Shown here piece after piece: positions 46,991 through 59,519 of a DNA stretch of 64,000 nt. Positions within the stretch are counted from its first letter, which is position 1; each line of letters begins with the position of its first letter. Position numbers and translations under genes: made by a program. Origin of the DNA: Otis tarda (taxonomy: Eukaryota > Chordata > Aves > Otidiformes > Otididae); contig CM048560.1 in the NCBI GenBank assembly GCA_026413225.1, forward strand, positions 11,240,001 through 11,304,000, read 5' to 3'. The notes below the pieces were generated by a model. That model did no database searches and had not been told where the DNA came from. It was given only the letters and a program-made list of their open reading frames with translations.

Positions 46991-49900
46991 TGGCTGGGTC
47001 CCTCCCAAAGGAGGAGGCATGCACCTGGTTTTTGGAGCATGCACAGGGAGGGGATACTGGGACTTGAACTCACACCCTAGACCCCATCTATTCAGCCAAG
47101 ACTTCAACACTAGCAGTGCTGCAGGCTCCTTGGCCCACACTTAAGTGTTTGGTGCTGTCTTGCCCTCCTGAGGGGCTGTTAAGCAGAGCATGCACTGGCC
47201 AAGCAGCTGCACTGACTGTTCTCCTGTGAAAAACCAGTCCCTGCAGAGCCCAGGGAGGGCTCAGCACATTCACCTGGCAGCTCACTGCTGATACTGTGAA
47301 TTGGCATGCCCGTGCTGGGCACCTGTTGTGTTAGGCCATGGTGTTTGTGGTAGCTGTGGCTTTGCAGAGATTTGTCTGCGATCACCCATGTATCTGTATG
47401 CTGTAAATACACCAATCATGTTGCTGTTGTGAGCGTGCCCTGTGCAGCCTGCTCCATAATGTCTGCCTGGAGGGGACTTGCTGGGGTCTGTCCTCAGGTT
47501 TATAAAGAACTCTGACTTCCTAAGCAGTGTGTCTCTTCCCTATTGCTCTCGATTTAAGCACTGCAATGAGGCCAGATCTCAGCTAGCAAGGACACAAGCA
47601 CCTGGCTCTCAGTGCCATGAGGAAGGGATGGTGCAACGGAGGGTTTGGGCCATTCATGCCACCTCCAAGAAAGTGGTAACTGGCAAAGCAGCTCCCAGCA
47701 GCAGCCTGCTCCTGAAGCCCCTGTGCAGAGTTCACAACTCCTTTTCCCCCCTCCACAGGATTTTCAGTCTCCCGGGGGGTACAGTGCATTCACAGCAGTT
47801 CCTGTTTGTCAGCACATTCCCAGCACTGCTGAGAGCATGCTGTGGAACAAGCCCCTTCCCCGTAGCCCTGGCTAGCCACACACCCCTCACCCAGGCTGCT
47901 GGGCAGCTCAGCCTTACCTGCACCACTCGCAGCAAGAGGCCCTGGCTCTGCCAACCACCACCAGCACAGCTCCCCAAGCTCTGGGCAGGCTGGTTCTCCT
48001 ACCCTGGCAGCCTTTTCCCCCAGAGAACTGCTTGTCCTTGGCAGGAGGGGAGCAGAGGATCCAAAACAAAAGGAACCACAGCCAGGCAGGGAGTGAGAGG
48101 CTCTGGACTGAGCTTAAATAGTGCTCCCAGCATGTAGAGGGGGGTGATTGGGTCCAAGTGAGGCTCATCATGGCCATTAAGGGCCATTAAGGGCACTCAG
48201 GGCCCTGCAAAGCACAGATTAAGTTGTATTAAAACCAGGCAGTGTTTTCAGTGTGCTGCTCCTTCAGGTGAAGGGTGCAGGAGCTGGAGCAAGCAACCTA
48301 TCTCCATCTGTCACCCACCAACCCACAGGGGCTGAAATGAAAGCTCTTCACATGACAAGGGTCCCTCAGAGCTGAGCCCTGTCCTGCTGGCACAGTGAGC
48401 TAGTGAAGCTACCACCTGTGGGTTTGCACTCCAGTGACAAAAAACCAAAAATATCCCTTGGGTTGCACTGCGTGCCTGGCAGCCAGCTGGGCCAGTCCGG
48501 CGTGTGCTCGGCAGCACTCAGCCAGCCCTCCCACCCCAAGGCAGACCAGCTCTGCGGTGGCTGCGAGACCACAAGCAGACAGCAGACTCCGGTGTGGTCA
48601 GAGTTTGGGGCGATCGGGGCTTGCTGAGCTCTGCCAAAAGATCTTAGCTCTACTTTTTTCCCAAACACCGGGTGCTTTTTGTCCAAGTGGTTCTTACAGC
48701 CATTGGGGTCTTCCTCTCTGGGCCATGGAGGAGTACAGCAGCAGCTCTGTGCGTCTGTGGCTTGTTCCCACATCATCTGTGTACCAAAAGTTTCTCCAGG
48801 CTTACTTGCAGCACCCTCCACGAGCTGCTTGGTGGAACCTGCTGTCAGCAGGGCACAGCCCCGCTGGGACACAGGCTGCCCTGCCACCCTCTCACCTCTG
48901 CTCTGCTTCTCCTCACCTCTGCCAGTGAGACCTTTGGTCTCCTCTTGTGTTTGTTGTCACTTGTCAGCGCTCCTCCGAGCACGTGTGCCAGCCTGCTGAT
49001 AGGCAGGGTGCTCGGCATGTCCCGCAGCACCTCTGCCCACTCCAAATGCCCAGAGCAGATGTGTCTGTGTGCGCTACCCACCATGCCCTCTGTCCTGGGT
49101 GTTTCCCGAGCACAGAGAACCATGGCTTTCCTGCAGATAGCAACAAGCCGGTCTTGACCGAAATGCCATGGCTTGACCGTGCTGCACTCCAGCAGTTCCC
49201 TGTGCCTGACAGCGCGGTTCAACTGGGCCATCAGCCCCAGCACAGCGGGGGCAAAGTCCAGGGCTGCACAGCCTCTTCTAGCCACCAAGGCAGAAGGGTA
49301 AATTCGAAGGCAACCTGCATAGAGGTTTCACAGCATAGCTGGGAGAAGTCCCCTGTACCTGTCACCCTTGGGCAGTCCCTGCAGAGCCTGCAAAAGAGAC
49401 AGAAGCCAGCCGAGAGCAGAGCCTCCACGGCACCCCTGTGCTGATCTCCTTGCCTGGTAAGCGATGCTTTCGATGCTTTTTGACAGGCAGGCACAGAGTG
49501 TGGGTTGGCAGCTCAGCGCCTCTGCCCGGGGCAGAGATCAGCCCTTGCCAACAGTGAGGGATGGAAAGAGCTTTATTACACTTACTGCAAACATACTGTG
49601 AGTTTAGAAAGTTAAAACCATTGCAGCAGAGCTTAGCCCCCCCACAGCCGTGCACCTTGCTTAGTTCTGGGGGGAAGCTCCCCGGACACAGGAGAGCAAA
49701 TTCCCCTGCAGCCCCCAGGGGCTGTCCGGCTGCGAGAGCCAGCGGCGTGGCGGCGCGGTGCTCCTAGCACCAGGGTCCCACCGGTCCCAGGACTCTGGTG
49801 GGCCAGGAGCAAACTGCGGCTACAGGGACACTGTGCCAACATGCCCAGCCTAGGGGCATGGGGTACGTGGACAATGCAGTGCTGGGTGCCACCGGAGCAG

Positions 49901-50748
49901 CCGGAGCTGCGTGTGCCCTGAAGTAGCAACATAAACAGGGTTGAGCTAATCCTGATAATCCCAGAGGTGAAATTTCAGGGCAGAGTTTGTTTACCCGGCG
50001 TGCATGCCACGTGCACCGGCTGCATCTCTGCCTCTCCGGCAACCCCGTGTCTCCACAGTGTCCCCCCCATGGGGGTTCCCAGCTCTTTACCCCACCATCC
50101 AAGGCTGCGGCGAGAGCCGCTGCCGGAAAAGCCGACGAGGTGGCCATGAGCCAGCGCCGACGCTGGCTTCCTCTCCCCGTCTCCGTGGGAGGAGTGACGG
50201 AGGGGGAGGCTCTGCTTGCTTCCACCACACACCATAAAGCCAGGCCGCCATCCGGCGTCACCGCTCGGGGCGACCCAGCAGAGACCCTGCCTGCTGCTGG
50301 CCTTTCACCGGCTGCCGATCCTGGCGGCCGCAGGTCAGTTGAGGGCCTTCCCGCAGGCTGCCGGCACGCAGCAGGCGCCGGGTCAGAGCGACAGCCATCT
50401 CCCCGGGGAAGAGAGAGGGCAAAGGGCAGGCAGAGCGGCCATTGCCCACCCGGGAGGGAGCCATCGGTACCCGAGGCGGGGCACGGCACTCCGGCGTGTC
50501 TCCATTGCCAGGACTTGGCGTGGGCAGGGAGATTTCAAGGCTCCCTGGTGCTTGGGAGCATTTGTCCCCATGACTTCCAGAGGCATCACCATGGTGACGC
50601 AAGGACCCGGACAGGTCCTTGCCAGGGGGGGAATAGCAGTTGCCTCTCAGCCCCAGACAAAATTTTGGGGGCTGCCTCTCAGCTTTGGTGCACAGGGCCA
50701 AAATTTCACCCCTCGCCCCTCAGCCCCACTCTCCGGCATTGTCCCCAG
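46991..50748. other. Interval between the PLPP6-type gene and the first FMO gene
   Basis: No coding exon is supported. The left part must hold the 3' UTR of the PLPP6-type gene; an ATTAAA near 48228 is one possible poly(A) signal, but none is convincing. The right part becomes GC-rich from about 50.0 kb and probably carries the promoter and a non-coding first exon of the first FMO gene, as FMO genes usually have one. Overlapping open frames of 150-260 codons on both strands around 50 kb show no domain. Confidence 0.45.
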
Positions 50749-50774
50749 GCAGAGACCCAGCGGTGGAAGGCAGC

Positions 50775-53700
50775 ATGACGAAGAGGGTGGCCATCATCGG
50801 AGGCGGCAGCAGCGGGCTGTGCGCCATCAAAGCCTGCCTGCAAGAGGGGCTGGAGCCCATCTGCTTCGAAAGCACCGGGGACATCGGAGGGCTGTGGAGG
50901 TTTGAGGTAATGTCTGCTGGCCATGCATCCTGCTGAGGGTCAGCACCGCAGCAACTGGGGATCAGCAGCAATGGCACGCACTCGGCCGCGGCAGGGTCCC
51001 AGGGGAAAGGCTGAGGGCAAGGGCTCCACACAAAGGGCCACCACATCAGCCGCAGCCATCCCTTCCCATCGCTGCCCCTGTGCCAGTGCCGAGCCATGCC
51101 CTACTCCCGCAGGAGCGCCCCGAGGAGGACCGCGCCAGCATCTACCGCTCCGTCATCATCAACACCTCCAAGGAGATGATGTGCTTCAGCGACTTCCCCA
51201 TCCCCGAGGACTTCCCCAACTACATGCACAACTCCAAGATCATGGAGTATTTCCGCATGTATGCCCGGCGCTTCGACCTGCTCCGCCACATCCGCTTCAG
51301 GGTGAGAGATGGAGGGGGTACAGGCAGGCAGTGGTGGTGGCGGGGCCGGGGGGCAGAAGGTTCCTGACGCCCACTGCCTCCCGCACCCAGACCAGCGTGT
51401 GCCGTGTGGCCAAGCGCCCCGATTTTGCCGCCACGGGCCAGTGGGAGGTGGTGACGGAGAGCGAGGGGAAGCAGGAGACGGCCGTGTTTGACGCCATTCT
51501 GGTGTGCACTGGGCACCACACCAAGGCGCACCTCCCGCTGAGCACCTTCCCAGGTACTGCCCCGCACCCCAGTGCAAGGAGAAAGCTTGGCCACGGGAAC
51601 CCCTCTTCTCCCTGCTGCTCTTCCTCCCGGCCTCAGCATTTCCCTGCCTTGCTTTGACTCAGGGAGTGCTCCCACACTCCCCAGGAAGGGTCTAGCAGTG
51701 CCAGGGAGGGTCCCTACTTCAGTTTTTGGGGGGGGTGACTCTCCAGCCCGGCACCAGAAAGCCAAGCATCCCTTCTTCCCGTCTGCAGGCATCGAGAAGT
51801 TCAAGGGCCGCTACCTGCACAGCCGAGACTACAAGGATGCCCGGGATTTCACGGACAAGAGGGTCGTTGTCATTGGGATTGGAAATTCGGGATCAGACCT
51901 GGCCGTGGAGATCAGCCACGCAGCCAAGCAGGTGAGCAGTGGAAGTGGGGTCCCAGTGGGCAGGGCAGCCACCTGTGGGACACTGCTAGCTCCATGAGGA
52001 CACTAGGACCAAGGTGCTGGCACAGCCACCACTCCATCCCAGCACTCGTTGCATTCAGCACCGCGGGCACCCGACAATCCCAGTTGCCAGGCAGCAGCGG
52101 CAGCTGAGACTCTATCCCATACGGATACACCAATTTCCATCCCCGAGCCCCAGCCTGGGGCTGCCCCTGCCAGGTGGGTGCCCACGCCTGGCTCCCTCCG
52201 CTCCCCGGATCTTCACCCAGCACGTGGGCAGCATGAAGAGGAGTGATCCCAGGGCAAGGATGTGACCCTCTGAGGCAGTCCCCCAGGACCATCACAGCCT
52301 TCAGGAGGTTTCCTTCCTCACCCAGGTCTTCCTCAGCACCCGCCGGGGCGCGTGGATCTTCAACCGTGTTGGAGATCAGGGCTACCCCATTGACATCATC
52401 TTCACCACCCGCCTGAGGGCCTTCCTGCAGAAGCTGCTGAGCTCGTCCATGGTGAACAACTTCGCCGAGAAGCAGCTGAATGCGAGGTTCGACCACTCGC
52501 ACTACGGCCTGAAGCCAAAGCACAGGTGCCAGCAAAGCTCCCCCTGCCCAGGTTGGACCCCTCGGCTCCTCCCGTGTCCAGTCCTGCTCATCCATGTCCC
52601 TGAGCCGAGGCTGGGGCTGAGGCACCAGCCCTGGAAACCCAGTTAATAGCCATGGTGTCCCCAGGCAATGCTCGAGGGAGCCACCACTGCCCCTTTTGGG
52701 GACCCTTGGAGGTACCAGAGCAGTAGCAGCTGCCGAGCATCCCTGGGGGACCAGCCCCATTGGTGATGAGCATCCTCAGGGCTGAGCATCCCTGAGGACA
52801 AGCATTCTCAGAGCAGGGAGCAGTGGCTGGAGCAGGACACGGAGCAGAGACACCCCTCCACAGCATGCTGATGGCTCCTTGTGCCTTCCAGGATCCTTGA
52901 CCAGCACCCAACCATCAACGACGACCTGCCCAACCGCATCATTTCAGGCAGGGTGCGCGTGAAGCCGAACGTCCAGGAGTTCACGGAGACATCTGCCATC
53001 TTTGAGGACGGCACCAGGGAAGACATCGACGTTGTGGTCTTCGCCACAGGATACAGCTTCTCCTTCCCCTTCCTCGAGAGCTGTGTAAAAGTGGTGGAGA
53101 ACCAGCTCCCCCTCTACAAATTCATGTTTCCTCCTGACCTGGAGAAGCCAACGCTGGCTTTCATCGGCCTCATCCAGCCCCTGGGTGCCATCATGCCCAT
53201 CTCCGAGCTCCAGTGCCGCTGGGCCACCCGCGTCTTCAAGGGTAAGTAATTGAAGCAAACCTCCCTTGTGGCTGCAGGCCGAGCCTGCACCCCTGGAACC
53301 GGGGCAGATGGCGCCAAGCCATGTTTGGGAGGCAGCAACCAGCTGTGCCATCACAGTCACGGGTTATGGCATGGCCACCTTGCAGCTGTAATGGTGAGCT
53401 GGGCTTTTGCCTAAGCAGCTCAGGGACATCGTACCCTGATCCCCATGGGCTGCTCCTTCCCATCCTGGGAGCTTGGAGAAGCTCGGGTGCCAGAGCACCC
53501 GCCATGGTGGTGCTGGCAGGGGCACAGCACCCAGGCAAGGGCAGCACCGCAGCGGCCACTGTTGCCAGCGGGGTACAGCACCCCTACACTGCAGCTCATC
53601 CTCCCTAGGGCTGAACACGCTGCCCCCACGGCATGACATGGAAGCTGACATCAAGCAGAAGAAAGACACAATGGCAAAGCGGTAAGACCCCCTCGGGAAC

Positions 53701-54275
53701 AGGGAAGGTGCTGGTTTGGGCACGGCTGCTCACGGGCACCCGTCCTGTCCCGTGGCTGTATCTCGGCACATTTAGCCGTGCCAACAGACAGCAGGGATGC
53801 GCTCGACCGCACTACCCTCACCCCGCTGATCCTTCCCGATGGTGGTCTGTCTGTCTAATACCTCCTTGCCGGCGTGTGGGACATCTGCCAGCTCTGCCAC
53901 CAGCACCCACCCGCCCTCCCTGCCCGCAGGTACGTGAAGAGCCAGCGGCACACCATCCAGGTGGATTACATCCCCTACATGGACGAGCTCGCCTGCCAAG
54001 TGGGGGTCAAGCCCAATCTGCTCGTCCTCTTCCTCACCGATCCCAAGCTGGCGCTGGAGGTGGCCTTCGGGCCCTGCACGCCGTACCAGTACCGCCTGCG
54101 GGGCCCGGGCAAGTGGGCAGGCGCCAGGGAGGCCATCCTCACCCAGCAGCAGCGTATCATCAAGCCCCTGCAGACGCGGCATGTGGAGGAAGAAGCATCA
54201 GCCCCTGCTGTGCCTCTCATCTTCAAGCTGGTCGGGGCCATGGCTGTCCTCGCTGTCATTTTTGCTTATTTCTAG
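50775..54275 (+). CDS. FMO5: FMO5-like flavin-containing monooxygenase, first tandem copy, complete, eight coding exons
   Basis: An ER-bound FAD enzyme using NADPH and oxygen; FMO5 acts mainly as a Baeyer-Villiger oxygenase. Coding exons are 50775-50906, 51113-51301, 51391-51553, 51789-51931, 52326-52525, 52892-53241, 53609-53681 and 53930-54275. Internal exons of 189, 163, 143, 200 and 73 nt are those of vertebrate FMO genes; the 350-nt exon is two codons shorter than the usual 356. The product is 531 residues. Motifs are the FAD-binding GGGSSG (9-14), the FMO signature [11 protein letters not shown] (166-176), the NADPH-binding GIGNSG (191-196), ATGY (327-330) and a hydrophobic C-terminal anchor (about 511-531). 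[17 protein letters not shown] and [16 protein letters not shown] favour FMO5. An acceptor at 50748 leaves 26 nt of 5' UTR on the first coding exon. Parts are almost identical to the second copy, others strongly diverged. Confidence 0.93.
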
Positions 54276-55444
54276 GTGCCCTAAAAGTGCAGGAAGGGAG
54301 GCTTTGTGATGTGCTGGGGGGGCTGGCCCGCCACGGCCACCCCTTGCGCCATGGCAGCCTGTGCACCCCAGTGCTAGCAGGAACCCTCCTGCTTGGCATG
54401 GCCCTGCCGCAGCCACACCACGAGCTTGGGGTGCGCAGAGTCTCCCTGGCTGCCGAAATAATGCCTGGGCCCCCACTTTGCATCTCCTCCTGGGGAGCCG
54501 TTGCCAAGGATGGACAAGGAAACCTACTCACGTGCAGGGTAAAATCCAGTCCCTCTCAAAATCCAGTCCCTCTTGGCCAGCTTTCGACCCAGCGGGGATG
54601 CACCGGCTTTCCTGTCGCCTATAACCTGGCTGTGCCACCGCTAGCTCTGCTCACAAAAGAGCCAAGCAGCAAAGGCACAACAGACTTCCTAACTGGATAA
54701 AAGCGTTTTAAACAGAGCCAGGTGTCCTTCTCGTTACTGACACCACCCCATGCATGCCAGGGGGGACGCACGGGGGTTTGTGGTCAGCCTCGTGCTGATG
54801 GCACAGCTCCAGCTCCGCGGCAGCGTGGGCTGCGTGCACATGCAGGCATGCACACGTGTGTATCCACAGCAAAACAGCCTTGCCCAGGGTGTGCGCCACT
54901 GGAGCAGGTCACAGTGGTCACAGCATTATTTCTCAGTGCCACCCTCGCCACCCACACGCAGCCCCTCCAGAGGATGGCTGGGGACCCAGAGCAGTGACAA
55001 GGGGGTCCTGGCCACCACACACCAGGGCTGGCACGGTTGCTGGCCACCAATACCCTGAGCATCCTCCCAGTTTTATTTTCCATGCCACGACCTGCCAAAA
55101 TCTGGAGCGTGGTCACATCTTGGCCTCCACGCCCAGGAAGTCCCGGGGCAGCGTCGGCATCATTAAGCGCTGACTGAATCTAATGAGCCACTTGCGAAGG
55201 GCGGGCACGGGTAGGAGGTGTGGCACGGCAGCGAGGGGAACCTGTAGATCATGTCTGCAAGAAACACATGTTGTGACAGCCCAGCTGAGCTCGGTGGCTC
55301 ACAGGAAGCACAGGAACAGCCATCCCAGAGAGAGCAGCACCACGCGTCTCCTCAGTGTGACCCACCGGGCTCCAAATCCTGCCGAGCACGTGCTGCCCCT
55401 GCTGAAGCTTCCCCACCATCCTTGCCACCACCGCACCGCGGGAC
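54276..55444. other. Intergenic spacer between the two FMO genes
   Basis: About 1.17 kb separates the first FMO stop codon from the second FMO start codon. It must contain the 3' UTR of copy one and the promoter or 5' UTR of copy two. I see no canonical AATAAA. A small direct duplication of 'aaaatccagtccctct' occurs at 54541-54575. No coding exon is supported. Confidence 0.5.
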
Positions 55445-58400
55445 ATGGCTGCCCGGCGAGTAGCCATCATTGGGGCCGGTGCCTCTGGCCTGTGCGCCCT
55501 GAAATGCTGCCTGGATGAGGGGCTGGTACCCACCTGCTTTGAGAGGAGTGGGGATATTGGGGGGCTCTGGCGTTTCGAGGTAAGGCCCGTGCCGTGCCGC
55601 CTACCCTGCAGCAGCAGCAGCAGCACGGATGGGATTGGGGTTGGTTGATTGCATGTGGGTTATTGAGGAAAACCAAAGGAAAAGAAACCTGCTGCGGCAG
55701 CAGGAGGTCCCCGTGGCGCCACCTGGTGTGCCAGCCACACTGGACCCGTCTCCTTCCCACGGACCCTCCCCAAAGACCTCACCCGAGGGCTCACTCCCCC
55801 GGCTCAGTTTTCCCCCTTCCCATCCCTCCCTTCCCAGTTTCATCCATCCCTTCCCCTGCTGTTTTGCTCCTGGTCCCCTCCAGCCCTTTCCTACCCACTC
55901 TGGTCCCATCTGACCCAGCTGGCTGTCCTAGTCCCAGCCCTTCCCTGGAAGTCCCGGTTCCTCCTCTCCCTGCTTCTGTGCCGCTCACCCACACAGAGGT
56001 ACCGAGCGTTGTCTCCTCTGTGCCTTGGCTCTTCGTGCCTCAGGGAAGCCCCGTAGCTCGTTTCTGCCCCCATCTAATGAGGTTGCTGACTTTTCCCCCT
56101 GGGGACCCACCAACAAGAGGACAAATCTTCCCACCATGCCCTGATACATGGGTGAGAGAGCCCGAGGAGGGACACGCCGCACCATACCAGCTTGGGATTT
56201 GGGGTGGCTCAGTTACAGCCCACCGGTTCTGCCCACGGTGGGTCAGAAACAGGGCTGGTGCAGAGACCCGGCGAGCAGGAGCGGCCACTCAGCTGAAAGC
56301 ACCGGAGCTGGCTCAGCAACCGGGGAGATCTGATGTGGCAACTGGGGCAACAGCACCACAGGCAGCTTTGGGAATGCACCAGCTCACTGGGGCCAAGGGT
56401 GGGAGCAGGGAAACCGAGGCACAAGACCCCACAACCTGCTGTCACCACTGCATGGTCCTGCCAACCCAGAGCATCTTCTTCCCTGTTTTGTGAGCTGGAC
56501 AGTTGCACCCGCAGGAGGGTGCTGGGCGCAGGGGCGGGTGCCACGACCACCCATGGCTTAATCCTGCACCCACAGGCAGGGTGGGGCGCCAGGCAGGTCA
56601 GGCAGCCAGCCCGCGGTCCCTGTGCCAGTGCCGAGCCGTGCCCTGCTCCCGCAGGAGCACCTCGAGGAGGGCCGTGCCAGCATCTACCGCTCCGTCATCA
56701 TCAACACCTCCAAGGAGATGATGTGCTTCAGCGACTTCCCCATCCCCGAGGACTTCCCCAACTACATGCACAACTCCAAGATCATGGAGTATTTCCGCAT
56801 GTACGCCCGGCGCTTCGACCTGCTCCGCCACATCCGCTTCAGGGTGAGAGATGGAGGGGGTACAGGCGGGCAGTGGTGGTGGCAGGGCCGGGGGCAGAGG
56901 GTTCCTGACACCCACTGCCTCCCGCACCCAGACCAGTGTGTGCCGCGTGGCCAAGCGCCCCGACTTTGCCGCCACGGGCCAGTGGGAGGTGGTGACGGAG
57001 AGCGAGGGGAAGCAGGAGGCAGCCGTCTTCGATGCCGTGCTGGTGTGCACTGGGCACCACACCAAGGCGCACCTCCCGCTGAGCACCTTCCCAGGTACCG
57101 CCCTGCGGGCTGCTCGCCTGCTCCCTGACAGCCCTGGGACCACACTCCTCTCCGGCTTAGCCCCCACCCCACTTTGGCTGCTGCCAAAAATGCCTCCACA
57201 TGTTAATGCACCAGGTGGGATTGCACGAGCATGCTACTATCCCACGCATTTTGGTCTGTCCTTGGTGACTCTTGCCATGCCATCAGCTCCTCTGTCCCCA
57301 ATACTTGGCACTAGGCAGAAACTGCAGGAGAATTTTGGAATGGGAGCATGGAGGTCTCCAGTCCAAGCCCAGCTCCAAGCCAGGCCAGCCCCAAAGCTAG
57401 GACAGGATGCTCAGGGGCACACTGAGCATCTCCCAGGCTGGAGATGCCACTGCCTCGCTGGGCACTATCCCAGGGCTCCATCGCTCCCACTGGTTATGCT
57501 GGTCCCAGCCTTTTCCCAAAACACACCATACAGCCACCCGCCGGCCCCACGGCTCTCCTCAGCATGGCTTCCCTCTCTCTTCCAGGGCTGGAAAAGTTTG
57601 AGGGCTGGTACTTGCACAGCCGGGACTACAAGAGCCCGCAGTCATTTTCAGAGAAGCGAGTGGTTGTGGTCGGCACTGGGAATTCAGGCATTGACATCGC
57701 GGTGGAGCTGAGCCACATTGCCAAGCAGGTGTGCTGGGAGAGCCCCTGGGCCTGGGGTGCTTATTATTTAGACCCCAGAGGGCACTAAGCAACCCCCCAC
57801 CATCCTGTGGGCTCCCCTCTCTCCAGCACCCAGCCATGAGCACCCCATCCTCTCTCGATGGTGGTGGCTGTTGTGGTTCCAGCAGCTACACCAGCATCTG
57901 TGTCTGAGGAGCACAGTGGGGGCCCAGCCCGGTCCCGAGAATGGTGCCACGCCACCACCTCCCCTCTCCTTCCTCACAGGTCTTCCTCAGCACCAAGCGT
58001 GGGACCTGGGTGCTGCACCGGGTGGCGGACAGTGGGTACCCCTTTGACTTGTCCTACATCAGCCGCTTCATACAGCTCCTCCAAAACCTGCTGCCCCACA
58101 ACGCCAGCAGCTTTCTCCTGGAGAGGAAACTGAACGCCCACTTCAACCACGCGCTCTACGGCCTCCAGCCCCAGCACCGGTGAGTGCCCTGGCAGCACCC
58201 CGGGGACCTGCCCCGGCACTGCCCGTCCTGCTGGCTGGGACCCACACGAGGTCTGTCTGTGCCTTCCAGGGTCCTTGACCAGCACCCAACCATCAACGAC
58301 GACCTGCCCAACCGCATCATTTCGGGCAGGGTACGTGTGAAGCCAAACGTCCAGGAGTTCACGGAGACATCTGCCATCTTTGAGGACGGCACCAGGGAAG

Positions 58401-59519
58401 ACATCGACGTTGTGGTCTTCGCCACAGGATACAGCTTCTCCTTCCCCTTCCTCGAGGGCTGTGTAAAAGTGGTGGAGAACCAGCTCCCCCTCTACAAATT
58501 CATGTTTCCTCCTGACCTGGAGAAGCCAACGCTGGCTTTCATCGGCCTCATCCAGCCCCTGGGTGCCATCATGCCCATCTCCGAGCTCCAGTGCCGCTGG
58601 GCCACCCGCGTCTTCAAGGGTAAGTAAGGCAGTGGCAGGGGACGCAGCCAGGCTCCCCTGGCCATGGCGAGACTGAGTCATTCAACTGGCAGCATCCCCT
58701 CGCTCACTGCCACCCTCCGCTCACCTTTGCTGTCCTCCTTTTGCATACTCATAGGGAGAAAAAATAGTGTTGCATTCTGCAATGAGCCTCATGCTCCTCT
58801 TCTCTTGTGGGGGCCACTAACGGGTCCCTGCAAACCACCTTCTCCCTCTCTTCTCCTGCCGTTACTTTCTTCACTGCGCCTCCTGCTTTGCTCCTGCCGT
58901 GGTGGCACATCAGAGGTGCAAGCAGAGGCCAGGCTGGGCTGCAGAGCCAGCCCAGACCATGGTGGGAGCACAGCCCTCCTTCCAGCCACGGCCTCCTCTT
59001 CCCCAGGGCTGCAGGACCTGCCGCCATCCGCCGACATGCTGGCTGAAATAGCACAAACCAAGGAGAAAATGGCCGAGCGGTAAGGACCCTGCACAGGCAT
59101 TGCCCCTGCCACCATTACCCCACACCCACATGCCAAGCCCACCCGCCCTCCCTGCCCGCAGGTATGTGAGGAGCCGGCGGCACACCATCCAGGTGGATTA
59201 CATCCCCTACATGGACGAGCTCGCCTGCCAAGTGGGGGTCAAGCCCAATCTGCTCACCCTCTTCCTCACCGATCCCAAGCTGGCGCTGGAGGTGGCCTTC
59301 GGGCCCTGCACGCCGTACCAGTACCGCCTGCGGGGCCCGGGCAAGTGGGCAGGCGCCAGGGAGGCCATCCTCACCCAGTGGCAGCGCGTCGCCAGGCCCC
59401 TGCAAACCAGAGCCAGGGACCATCCTGCCCGCTCCAGCTCCGTGCCCCACATCTTCAAGGTCTTCTTCAGCATTGGTTTGATTGTGGCCACCCTTGTCTA
59501 CGTCTTACTCTCTTCTTAA
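55445..59519 (+). CDS. FMO5: FMO5-like flavin-containing monooxygenase, second tandem copy, complete, eight coding exons
   Basis: A second ER-membrane flavin monooxygenase in the same orientation as the first. Coding exons are 55445-55579, 56655-56843, 56932-57094, 57586-57728, 57980-58179, 58270-58619, 59007-59079 and 59162-59519. They sum to 1611 nt, giving 536 residues. Motifs: FAD-binding GAGASG (10-15), FMO signature [11 protein letters not shown] (167-177), NADPH-binding GTGNSG (192-197), ATGY (328-331), and a hydrophobic tail of about 25 residues ending in LLSS. Compared with the first copy, exons 2, 3, 6 and most of 8 are nearly identical, while exons 1, 4, 5 and 7 and the C-terminal tail differ strongly; exon 5 is only about half identical. 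Both copies look intact, so each should be functional. Which one is the direct counterpart of mammalian FMO5 cannot be decided from this window. Confidence 0.93.

Noticed and set aside
47478-48137. A 219-codon frame downstream of the PLPP6-type gene
   Set aside because: It shows no domain or conserved motif, and opposing frames overlap it. It is probably 3' UTR or intergenic sequence.
53633-54700. A 355-codon frame overlapping FMO copy one exons 7 and 8
   Set aside because: It reads the FMO exon 8 in the wrong frame and runs through introns. The correct frame gives conserved FMO sequence.
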